Assembly (NCBI GenBank): GCA_013398175.1
Contig: VZRZ01003083.1
Location: forward strand, 775,706 to 839,705
DNA length: 64,000 nucleotides
Direction: 5' to 3'
Origin: Climacteris rufus
Lineage: Eukaryota; Chordata; Aves; Passeriformes; Climacteridae
The notes beneath the pieces were generated by a model. The model saw only the letters and a program-made list of their open reading frames with translations. It did not search any database and was not told the origin of the DNA. This document shows positions 48,200-59,739 of the stretch, one piece after another. Position 1 is the stretch's first letter, and each line of letters begins with the position of its first letter. The translations under genes and the position numbers were made by a program.

Positions 48200-51100
48200 A
48201 ACCAGCAGCCTTTCATCCTAATGGTCCAAGGCAGAGATTTTTCCCTTTCATTAAGCAGATTTAGGGCTGCTCTTCAGTGCACATCAGGTAGCCAGATGGA
48301 TACCGACAATGCTTTTCAGGCTGTCTTGCTGAACTTATAAATTTATGCGTTTGAGGGCCAGGAAGACATTGGTCTGGCATGTTTAGCATAGGTTATCCTG
48401 TTTAAACGAAGAAAAATAATTATAGCCCATGTCTGAATGACTGCTTTTCTGAAGAAATACATCCAAACTAGACTTCAAATGTTGAAGAATTATGTCCCTT
48501 AGAAAGAAAAAGAAAAATAAAAAAACACATTAAAAATCCCTAACATACAGCCAAACACCCAAATGAGCCCCTATTACTCTGTTTAATTAACCTGAGAGCT
48601 AAAGAAATGAATGCAAAATTATTTTTTTTACTGTACTTCCTGCCTGTTGCTCTTTTGAGGCCTCTGTTACCCACATTTGTTACCTAGAAAACAAAACAGC
48701 TTTCTCTCCCTGTTCTTTCTGGTTACATTTTTTTTCCCCTTTATTTTTTTTCCTCTTTTTTGTATTCAGACCTACAAGGGATATTAGTACAGTGAGAGCA
48801 GATTGGGACTTTGTTGCAATGGATGGCTTTCCACTATGCAAAAATGATGGTCTCTGCCCTTGGATGCCTATGCATCAGGGACAGTAATCGATCTTAGTGA
48901 ACAAAATAAATCACTGTTGTCAGTTGCAGTATCAGGATGCTGACAGCTGATTTGTTGTAGTTGGGGTTTTTGTTCCTTTCTTTTTAATATGTATATTGAA
49001 TTTATTTAAGCAAAGCCAACTAATGGTCTAAGGAGAATAATTTATTCCTGTTTTTCCGATGTTATAGATCAGCACAGCAGCACAGATTGCAATGTAGTGA
49101 TGCAAATTTCAGTTAGCTAAAGATTTCACCTCTTTTCTCTTTGAGGAGGTAACACCTTTTGAAAAGGTAGGATTAAATGCTTCTCAAAGCACTCTACTAA
49201 AAATTAGTGTAAATTCAGAGAAGAAGCTGGCTGGGTGCCCATGAGTGATTAGATGTGTCGCATGGATTTAGTCCTTTAATATAAAGTAACAGATTCTCTT
49301 AGTGTATAGCCAAATTTCTTAGTTTAATAGGTGTATATCTTTCTTTATACATTTCATAGTCTTTGTATAGAATACTGATCTTCCTGAGTTGCATAAATTT
49401 GCAGCCTCCACCGGTGATATCTTGCTTCATGTTCCACTTTTTGAAATGGCATTAATTGTTTAGTGTTGTAGTGTCTAAAATAGTGCTTTGCGTTCCTTCT
49501 CTTATTGTAGATTTTTATCTCTCCTCATACCAATCCTCAAGGTTTATCGCTCTTTTACACAGCTTTATTCTACTCCTATTTGTGGAACTCTGCTTCATGT
49601 GTGCTGAACGAATTCCATTATAGCTGTTTATTTCTGCATTTGATGAATAATTAACATTGGGTAACTTTTTTCACTGCTTCAACACAAATCCTGTTGAACA
49701 GCTGGCAACTGAAGGATCAGCTGAAATAACTGGTCTTGCACTGTATTTGCCAAACAGTGAAGAACTAGGACAGGGAAAAGGGCAAAAGAAGGCATAATAC
49801 AGATTCTATAAGGCACAGGTGGAAACAGGGCAGAGAGGATCTGCAGAAAACCTCCAACAAAGGTGAACTGAGGTAGGGTGGGAATCCATTCTCTAAATAC
49901 ATGTTCTTCTAAGTGGAAAGGTTTCTGGAGCCTTTAAAGCAGTGGTGATTCCTTTGAGTGAGTCCAAACCATGGTGGTCCCTCAATGTCCATTTGCCTGG
50001 AGTACTGAATGGATATTTTCACATGAGGCTGAACTAAGCTGCAGAAAAATACTATTTTCTGTCTGTCATTAGCTGCTGGGTAGTGAGCAGGGGCCAAAAC
50101 AGGGTGAGACAGTGGCCATGACTGTGCTTAGGACACCCATTTATATGAGTGGGAAACATGTTACGGATCCTTAATATGTTTATTTATTCTTTGACTGTTT
50201 TTTGTCTTTTGTTTTTTTGGTTTTTTGTTTTTTGACAAGAGTTGCTTGCATGCTGGGCGTGTGGATTGTCCAGTTTGTTTCACTGCTAATACATGCCCTG
50301 GCAATTTTGGCTTGAGAAGATTTGCAGTGTCCATGATAATACCCAGGCGGAGTTTACCAGCACAGTGGTGTCATTTCATCAGTGTGGCCTCAATTCTGTC
50401 AGTTTTGGGTCCTCCACAGAATTCCAGTGTAATCCCAAAGGGCTCTGTGCCTTCAGCCCTCATGGCTTCACATGGCCATGTAAAGCATAACCCTTGTTTT
50501 CTACTGTAAGAAATACCTTTATATTCATTTCTTCTGATGGATTGCAACACAGAGTTGCCCACATTTCAGATCCTTTTAAATGGGAAAATAAGCGAAATTA
50601 CACAATACTTGTGTCTTATGGATCCCATGTGATGCTCTGTGGCCTTAGGAGACCCAATGTCCAGTGCCACGAAGTGTGGACACATGTACACAGCCAGTCT
50701 AGGTTTTTTGGCCTCAGGACTTCTTTATTAGTAGTAGTATGGACATAATCACTGCTATAAATTGTGACCCAGGCTTTGAAAATACAAAAGGTGAATTAAT
50801 TCCTTATTCTTCCGATTGTAATGTATGAGGGCTAGGTTATTCCGATATTTTTATCTGCTTTTAATTATTTTTATTCCTGCCCATGCAGAAAAAATGTTAG
50901 TGTCTAGGTTATTTCAGAATAATTACAGGAGTTGTATGACTCTATCAGCTTAGAGATGAAGGACACTCTTGTACACATATCCTTACATATATATGTCTAT
51001 ACTCTTCCCAGCTCCATGCAGCACCATTTCAGTGTACCTCTGGGTCTTGGCTAGAAAATTTGGCAGGAGCTTGCTGAAAAGCCTGTAATAATAAAACTGT

Positions 51101-52120
51101 CAGCTTGTGACCACAAACATCTCTTTTATGCTACTGCTAGAGGAGCAAGGATGGCAATGTAGAAAGCAAAGATTCAGAGGAACAGTTGAAGGAAAGCAGT
51201 CTAGCAATGTGTGATAGTAATTCCTTCACTCAGGAAAGAAACTATGTTTTTTTCTTTTACATATCCAGTCATCTAAATCAGGGCAGATATCCTCAGTACC
51301 CTTGCACAATACCCTTAGTTGTGTAAGAGGAAAATAAAATTTGGGGAGGAAAATAAGATTTGGGGATCAGTATAAACAAGACTACACTGAGGCAGTAGCA
51401 GGTGCAACAACTTGCTTCATACTGCTGGTCATGCCCTTGGGTGAAAGCCCTGTTAGTTAACTCTGGTGAATGAACAGAAGGCTCATCTCATTAAGCTTGG
51501 ACTTGGGGAAGAGTTAAAGGACATTATTAAATTACTGAGGAAAAAAAGACTCTAGAACAAAGACCTGAGAACAGATGGGGATTTTGTAAGAGGAGGGGGA
51601 GGGTGATATGACAAAAACTTGCTTTGTACTTTAACACCAGCGAAGCGTTGCAGTGGAAAACTAAATAAAGACTGAGAAATCATTCACCACAAGGCGGCAA
51701 ACAGTCACAGTTTCAAGACTATTTCAGCTGGAGAAGGCTGCCCTAGCATGTATCTTGCTTCTGTTCTCAGGCTAGTGGTGGATCATTCCAGGAGCAATGC
51801 TGGTAATGCAGTTGGGATAGTCAGACACCAAGGGGTTTGACAGTATGGATGCAGTGTGAAGCTCCCTGAGCAGCCTAGTACATGAGACTGTATCAAGCAA
51901 GGACTTAGTCCAAAGGCACTGAAACCACTGGAAGTTATCAACACTAAATTCAATGGGCTTTTGATCGGCTTCTCAGCTGCCAAAGCATGTTAAGCAGTTG
52001 CTGTGCTGCTGGGCAGGTTTTGTGTAAGGCACACATTTTGACTAAGGGCACCCTTAGCTGAAAACTGACCATTTGCTCTGCTTGCCTGAACAATTTCATT
52101 TGACTTGTGGTCTCTGTTCT
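48200..52120. other. AT-rich non-coding DNA
   Basis: No gene or repeat family was recognised. Between 47529 and 49908 no frame reaches 60 codons on either strand. T-rich low-complexity sequence lies at 50195-50240. Confidence 0.55.
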
Positions 52121-52126
52121 TTGCAA

Positions 52127-52149
52127 CCACATTGCCCAGGGCAATGTGG
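52127..52149. promoter_or_regulatory. 23-bp perfect palindrome containing an AP-2 consensus
   Basis: Two 11-base arms (CCACATTGCCC at 52127-52137 and GGGCAATGTGG at 52139-52149) flank a single A. The centre GCCCAGGGC (52134-52142) fits the AP-2 (TFAP2) consensus GCCNNNGGC, here in fully symmetric form as expected for a dimer. Alternatively the palindrome arose by a mutational fold-back. No gene is recognised nearby. Confidence 0.45.
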
Positions 52150-53660
52150 ATCCACTGTTCCTGTTTGAGGAAGAGGAGCTCTATGTGTGTTACAGTCCCT
52201 CTGCTGCTAGCTGGCACAAAACCAAAAGTCTTCTGTACCTCACGTAGATACGTTTTAGCCCAAACTTACACAGAAACTCATGTGCATACTTACAACAGGG
52301 AGCAACGTGTTTGCTGGTGTATTGAGAAATATGTGTTAAAATGTGTGTAAGGAAAGCAAAATAAGCCATCTTTTTCCAGTGCTCTAAAAATCCCGGTTAA
52401 AAGACTTAAAAAATCATCCAAAAGGGCAACCTGACACTAGCTACATTGGGGAAGGGTGAGATTCTCAGGTGAGGACTAACTGCCTTACACTTCAATTCCA
52501 TACCAATAATAAATTTTAAAAACCCAGACATTGTCCTTATCCTCTGCTAATCCCAGGTGCAGAGCACAGCTGCACATTTAGATCTCCAACAAACTTCTCT
52601 CTTCCTTGAATGAACTCACCATCCATCCAGTGCCTTTGCCTGGCCACTAAATCAGGCAATAATGGCCATCTCTAGATCACGCCGTGGGATTAAAACAGAT
52701 TTTCCCTGCTGCCACCACCACTGTGGTTTCTTCTCCTCTCCAAGGCTTGGCAACTGAGATGTTAAATTTACTACTTAGCCAGAAAACCACTTCCACATGT
52801 GCTGACTGAGCAGCCTTCTGCCTTGGGAGGATGAAGTGCTTTTAATTTTGTTTTCTTCCAGCTTTAATTTTGTTATCCAGAGACTGTGAGCAGCCAGCTT
52901 TTATCCCACTGATGTGGACCATACTTCTAAAAAGGCTTTGGAAAGAGCCCAGGTCTCTGAACAGAAGGACAAGGGTAAGACACTGACAAAAGAGAGGTGA
53001 AGGGAGCAGGAGAATGAACCAGCTAAGGGATCCTTCAGAGCCACTGCTTCACCATGTGGCTATTAGCACAAACCCCTCAGGCACATTGTGAGGTCAGGAG
53101 GTCTTTTGCTTTCAAATACTGAGGAAGAGCCTATGAAGCAAAGAAACAAAATCTTGTTGTTTGGATTACTGAACATGGTTAAATATAATTACAGTTAAAT
53201 ATACTATTATATTTAATATTATTATTATTATATAGTTATATCTATTTCTTAGTTAAATATATATATTGATGCTAACCTCCTTCTTCCAGACCAGTGTGGT
53301 GACAGTGGTGGTGTCCACCTCTTAAAGAATGATCGATTCACAAACAAGGACTAATTTTCTCTGCTGCAGTTGGGGAATGTTAAAACTACGCTGCTAATAA
53401 TAAGGTTTGAGTGTAACAGGAGAGGCAGGATGTCAATAGCATTACAATAACAGTGAGGCACTGCAGCAAGCAAGGCTTTTTGTCTGATAAAGTGCAGTTT
53501 CCTGGGAGAAGTTGGAGGCTCTGAAATAAGCATGGTATGAGATTGCCACTGCTGGCTGTCTATTTATTAACTCCATGTAGTTTACTGGGAAACTTAAGTG
53601 TTCCTTGCAAAGCAAATTTACACTTTAGTGCATATTACTAAAATATATAACCTATATTTA
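52150..53660. other. Non-coding DNA with an AT-rich cluster
   Basis: No gene was recognised. At 53178-53270 the sequence is nearly all A/T with three copies of GTTAAATATA (53179, 53194, 53252) and an ATT run (53215-53230). Confidence 0.55.
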
Positions 53661-53667
53661 GATGATA

Positions 53668-53760
53668 TCTTTCATCTTGAAGGGACCCTAAGCTCTTTGC
53701 AGATTGTCTATAATGGAATCACTCAGCCACCAGTGACATATTGTCATCTCTAGGGCATAA
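53668..53760 (+). mobile_element. Amniote MIR-type SINE relic
   Basis: The sequence CTTTCATCTTGAAGGGACCC followed by AAGCTCTTTGCAGATTGTC resembles the conserved segment of amniote MIR-type SINEs (general form CTTTTCATCTTCAAAGATCCCAAAGCGCTTTACAAAC). It is highly diverged, its ends are unclear and no duplication is visible. Its survival suggests a very old insertion. Confidence 0.45.
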
Positions 53761-53764
53761 TGAA

Positions 53765-56700
53765 ACAACAAAATTATTATAGGAAGAAAACTAACTTCTA
53801 TTGAAAGCACATAGGAATTCAGAGGGCTATGAGGTAATTATGCCAAAATGAAGATGGTTGCAGACAGAGCTGCAAAGAATAGTTAATACTTTGCAAATAA
53901 GAAGCCAGAGGCCCAGCCACAGCTCATTGTGCTTTTTGCTGAGGCAGGAGAACAGCAGTAGCAAGTGCCCCACTGCAACCCCTTCTGGTCAGAGGTTTCA
54001 CCTTGGTAATCCTCTGGGCTAGAGCCTATGGCCCCTCTGGTATTCGCGGATGTGAACATGCAGTAGTCAGCCAAAACATCTGTCATTAGTAAACAAGGGG
54101 AGAGCCAGCTTTCCCAGACACAGCTGGGTGGGTTTGGGCAGCAAGGCAACAGCCCATGTCTAGGGACATCCTTGACTGTTGTCATACTTCCTGCACAAGC
54201 CAAAAGCAGCACGCTGCACAGGACAGTGCTTTGCTGTCTTCCATGCTAAATTCAGCCCCTTAAAGGGGATTTGGTAATGCAAGTGATCACCTTAAACATG
54301 TGAGGGAAAAACTTGGGCAGGAAAACCATTTACTAGCTTCTGAGCCCTGGAAATGACACCAAAGGCAGTCCAAATTACACATATCAGTATCCTTGACACC
54401 AGGTATGTTTTGCAATAACAATAATTACAATTAAATTGTTTAGGCTAAAATGCCTGTAACATGTAACCTTCCTGTCCCTACTGCTCAAAATTCACCAGAC
54501 CCAGTGTGCTAATAATTTCATAAATACAGAGAGCACAGAGTGCTGGAGCAAGGGTTAGTCCTTATAAGTTTGAAATAACTTGTCTTCCAGGTTTTAGAGA
54601 CAGACGGTGCCAGTCTGACATTTCGTCTAACTTTGGCAGTAGAATTTTCAGCTTTTGAGAAAAAAAAGAGGCAGTCTGAATGAAAAGGAATTCTGTTATT
54701 TCAAGACTTGACAGATGCTAGAGAATCAAATGGATACTAGGTAATTTTTTTGATGTGACTTTTTTTACCCCAATATATTTATTTTAAAACAAGGTTTTGC
54801 CAGTTTATTTAATATTTGCTGTGTCAATAGAAACAGTTGCATCTCCTTTCCGTAAAATTTAAATACTTAATAATTTTTCATATTTTAAAAAGTAAGCTCT
54901 CTGACATTTGCATTTAGAATGACTGTTAATATTTTCTTCTATTTTCTACCTTAAATATTTTAAAAAAATCTCTGAACAAATAAAAACATCGAGTTGGTTC
55001 TGCCTGTAATTAATTTCTTAGATCAGTTTTTCAGTTCAATGAAAATACAGCAAATGTCTCAGTCTTAGCAATGCAAATTGCCTTATGTTTTGGGATTTAC
55101 AGAAAACAGGAAAAAACAAGAATCTGCACAACCATATCAAAAATTGAATTCATTACTAAATGGCATTTGCAGTTTTCTGCATGTTATTTCCATTACTCTG
55201 TTCTGGAGTACTATAAGTACATGATATAGAGTAAGTGAATATTCTATGAGACCTAAAGTTATTTGTAATAAAAATTAACTGGAGTGGAACAAAATCTCCC
55301 ATGTCCCTTCCTGCTCCTGACTTATTTTTCATATAAAGCACCTCTTAACTATAGCTAGTTGTGAAGGATAATATTGCAATTGGAAAAAATTGCTGATTCC
55401 CTTGTTGCTACCCCCAGAAATGTAACATGGTGAAATAAGAGGAATAAAATGCTTATTCTGACTAGAAGCATAAATTATTTATATTTTCATCACTTCAGGC
55501 CTCACCCTCAATATTTGTTTTGTGGTAGTTATGTGTCATATTTGGACATAGTAATGCTTGCATTCTCCAGCATCATCTTAGCTGCCAACAGTTGTTTCAG
55601 GGGCGGTTTACTTCCAAAGCCACAGAAATGTAGCTGCAACATGCAGTTCATGGATATACAGCTCTTGAATGTGGAAAGAATGTAAATGTATGTTTATGTT
55701 TCATTCTTTCAGTTTGAAATCTAGAGAGAGAATAAAAAGACCCTCTGAGATTACATTGATTCTGCTTTGCCATGGGCTGGAGCAGAAGAGGGACCCCACA
55801 GTACTTTTTTTCAGTTTATTGGTTTATTCTGGCTTTAAATATCCCAGTAGTGGGTCTTCCACCACTTTCCCTAAGAGCCAATTCCAACCCAGACTTTTTA
55901 ACAGGTGGCTTGTACTGCAAGCCCTGTAGATGAGTCCTCCTGAATAGCACTGGGGAGCTATTATCACTCACCATCAGGAAACACGCAGAGATGTTCAGCT
56001 GCAGTTTCCTTGTACTCATCCCTATACATTACAAACACTTGAAGCAGTTCATGTCTCTTTTGGTGCTTTCTTTCAGCTTTCCCTCACCAATCCCCATTGT
56101 TACTCAGCAACACATGGTGCTGAAACATGACTAGATTGGATCCCCAATGTAATGCTGGGAGTGAGTGAGAAAGAGATGTTTATGACCATTCTCCGTCTTT
56201 CTAAACAGCTTCTATCACTGCAGTTAATAAAACTCTAGGATGGCCAAAATAAGAGATAAAGACGCTGCAGACCTACACAAGGTTCACTCTCTTTTTGGAT
56301 CCACAATTCTTTTGAGTTCATGCAAATGTCTGGAAAAAGGGAACTGAACAACTTTTTGTATGATCAAAGCACCCAGGTTGGAGATTCTTGGATGTGCAGC
56401 TAGGAGGAAATTAATGACAACCTCTTTTCAGCCCCATGTAGGTAAGCCAAGCCCTGTATTGGCTGAGTGCTTCCTCACATTTCTTGTCAAACTTTCATCT
56501 CAGACTGAGGCAATAATGCTAACTTGAGCCTGAGATCCAGTATAAGATTGTGATTTCACATTCATTTTTGATATTGCCTGAAAATAATGGATAAATTCTG
56601 ACACGTTGTTCCAGTAATTCTCAGTATTTCAGGCAACTATTCCCACTGCTTTATCACCCATACACTAGATAAAGAGGTAATCTATTGAGGTTTTTTTTAT

Positions 56701-59155
56701 GTGACTATTTTTGGTTTTACCATTGAGACTGGAGATCTGTACTGTTGTCTTGACTAGGAAGAGTCTAGAAACATGTTTGACTGATAACTGTCCTTCTCCT
56801 CAAAACTGACTGTGCTTGTTTGTGGGATTATTTAGAATTTTTGAATTCCTGAGGTTGAATGGATAATGTAAATGTAATAGAAGGCTGGTCAACAGAAGAT
56901 CTTTGGCTGATCTCAGATGCAAAAGTAGTTGTACTGACCATATTTAAACACTTCAGTGAATCCATCCCTGATGACAGGTGACCCATAATTTCAAAAGTAC
57001 ATTGCAATTTTCCATACCTAAAAGCACATGCTCAGGGTGTGGGTATGCCAACCTTTGTGACACGAGAAGGCAAGACTCTTGAAAAATACAGTTCTCTCTT
57101 GCAGTCAGCGACAGTTTGTCCTTGCTGTGCCCTTCACACTTTCTGCTTCTTCTCTCAGAATTTATCCATGCTCCTGTAGCTCAAGTTTGGCCAGTAAGGA
57201 GGCAAAAAGACAAATTTATGATGTTAGACATAAGTTAATGGAAGTACTAGTTCTTTGGACAGATCTTTAAAAATTGTAGAGAATAATGATTTTTTTTTCT
57301 GATACATAACTGATGGTTTGCATCCAGAATCACTTGCCTGCTGTCAAGTTATTTTTTTGCTTAAAAATAACCTGCTTCCTGTTACGTTTTTGTTGTTGTG
57401 CAAAAATATAGCAAGTTTGTGGCATCAAGTCACTGTATGGAGTGGTTGGGAGTGTTCTAAGAAGAGTGGTTAGTAGGTATTTTCAGGTGGGTAGGATTAA
57501 GGGTTAAGTTCTTGCTCTTTTTTATTGTTTCACCTATTTTCAGATTCTGATGAGTAGCATGAGTGATAATTACAGAATTCAGTATTTATAGAGAACTGTC
57601 AGTTTATAAGTATGTAACTGTGCAGATGATTTAATCTGTGACAGCACTTATTAAGCAAAAAAAAAATAGTGTTATCATTCTACAAATACAAAAATTTGGC
57701 AATTTTGACTAGTTTTTTATTATAGTTATTTAGAAGATGGATAAATACAGTGTAGCATGTAAAACCTAAGGGCTTTATGGAGAGAGGAAAAACAGAGACA
57801 AGGGATTTATAATACCAGGTATTGCAAGTTTTAACATAGGCTAAAAAATATAATTTATGGAAATAGATGAGGCATAAAGCAAAGGGAGATGGACTTTTAA
57901 TACATTTTAATACATTAATGAATTGAGGAAAGGCCTCCATGTTGCTATGTGGTGTTAAATGAAATCAGAAAGGTTGAGTAGTTATGCCACCTGACATGTA
58001 AGACAACCTTCTGTTACAGTCCTGAACCACTTTTGCTGACTTGCCACAATATAAAGTAAATGAGAAGAGCCCAGGCTGGAAGGAGGTGGAGGAGGCTGGG
58101 TGGCCTAAGGCTGAAAGCTGAAAGAAGGGGAGACAGAAGCAGGGAAACTCAGAGAAGTGCAAAATGATGGGGACGGAGGTGACCGGGGGAATAAGCAAAT
58201 AATATAGAGAAATACAACACTCTTTGATACTTCTGAAACATTTACATCTTTTCTACCTAGTGGCTGAGCTGAATTGACTGAGATAATTGGTAGTATAATT
58301 TTACCAATAGAGGTATTTCTCCTGAATTAATCTCAGAGATAAATCTGGATCTTTGTGACAAATTTGTATGATAATAATATTGGAGGGCTATGTCCAGCAT
58401 AGGAGTAGTGTGACATAGGTGAGCAGAACAAATGAGCATATCAAAATATTTCTCTGTCCATTCACTTAGGTTTTCCACCACTACTAAATGGAAAAAAATT
58501 CTGCTAGCCAAACAAAGGAGTAATGATCTGTTGGTTTGTTCTGCTGGTTTTAGCCTCACAGTTCTCTTTTCAGAGGTGAGGATGCAGGTGGTTTTATTTT
58601 CTTTTTCAAATCCCCGTGAACACTCCTGGGCTCCATGTGAGTCTTTTCCATGCAAGATGGATAGATGGATGACAATGGACTTAGTAAGGCAAATATGAAT
58701 AAATCTGACACTAGAAAAAAAAAAAAACAAATGGGACCTATATTCTCCAGAGCAACTAAGGACTTTGGCTGTCTGAACTGACTACCTGAAATGAGCTGTG
58801 TTATTTCAGAGACTGAATTGCTTGCAAGTCTTACTTCTTCTCCTTCATTTTGATGAAAAAATAGCCAAATAGTGCAGTTATTTATTTTGTCTTAATTTTT
58901 CACAAGGTTAAAACTTCTGAGAAGGTCTGAAGTATCACACCCATCAGCAACCCCTGTGGACAATGCTTTGGGGCCAGCCAGAGTTTGGGTGGTCTGCCTT
59001 CTTTAGGTTGCTTGGTGGTGCTAATAGAGTTAACTCAGCTCCCTCCTTTCAGCTGTGGCTGTGTCTCTCAAGGCTGAGCAGGACCACAACGGCTGTGAAA
59101 TGTGTTTAGAAGAAGGCAGAATGATTTATGTTATGAATCATGACAAGCGTGATGA
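53765..59155. other. Non-coding DNA, possible ancient CR1 relic near 55845-55925
   Basis: No gene was recognised. The stretch GTGGGTCTTCCACCACTTTC and CCAATTCCAACCCAGAC (about 55848-55895) resembles the middle of CR1 3' regions (CTCCACCACCTCCCTGG...CCTATTCCA), but only weakly and without a terminus. Other sequence is AT-rich and unremarkable, with short poly-A runs at 57656-57666 and 58715-58728. Confidence 0.4.
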
Positions 59156-59160
59156 GTTCA

Positions 59161-59734
59161 TGTCATGGTTTAATTCCAGCTGGCAAGGAAGTACCACACA
59201 GCCACTTTCCCTCACTCACCTTCCCCCTCCTCTGCTGGAATGGGAGGAGAATCAGAAAAATTCTGGCTTGAGATAATAGCACCTTAATAATTTGAATAAG
59301 GTAAAATGCAATAGTTACAGCAACAAGAAAAAATCATAGTAATGAAGAGGAAAGAGGGAGGGGAATAAACACAAGAAAAACAAGTGATGACAATTTCTCA
59401 CCCCCCACTGAGTGATGCTGAACCTGTCCCCAAGCAGTGATCACCCCTCTTGGCCATCTTCCCTCAGTTTATATGGGCATGATGTTCTGTGGGATGGAAT
59501 ATTCCTTTGGTGACTTCAGGTTAGCTGTCCTGGCCATGCTTCCTGATGTCTTCTTGTGCATGTGTTTGCTGGCAGACCATGGGCAACGGCAAAGTCCTTA
59601 ATTTAGAGTAAGCACCTTAGCAATAACTAAAACATCAGTGTGTTATCAATAATGTTTTCATACTAAATCCAAAACACAGCACTGAACCACTTACTAAGAA
59701 AAAAATTAACTCTATCCCAGCTGAAATCAGGACT
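59161..59734 (-). mobile_element. ERVL-type solo LTR with perfect 5-bp target-site duplication
   Basis: The + strand starts TGTCATGGTTTAATTCCAGC (59161) and ends CCCAGCTGAAATCAGGACT (59734). The ends are inverted complements, apart from a final T where the family has A. The LTR sense is minus: read that way it has a TATA box CCATATAAA (59476-59468) and the order of blocks I know from an abundant songbird ERVL LTR, including TTTTGGATTTAGTATGA and ATAACACACTGATGTTTTAG. The sequence GTTCA occurs immediately outside both ends (59156-59160 and 59735-59739), an exact 5-bp duplication typical of ERVL integration. No internal genes remain, so this is a solo LTR. The usual ATTAAA-type poly(A) signal seems mutated (ATTAAG). 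Confidence 0.95.
59468..59476 (-). promoter_or_regulatory. TATA box of the minus-strand LTR
   Basis: CCATATAAA on the minus strand lies about 260 bases inside the LTR's 5' end, the expected position for the U3 promoter. Confidence 0.55.
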
Positions 59735-59739
59735 GTTCA

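Noticed and set aside
55845..56030. Possible ancient CR1 middle region
   Set aside because: Two short matches to CR1 phrases without the 3' terminus or continuous alignment. Could be chance.
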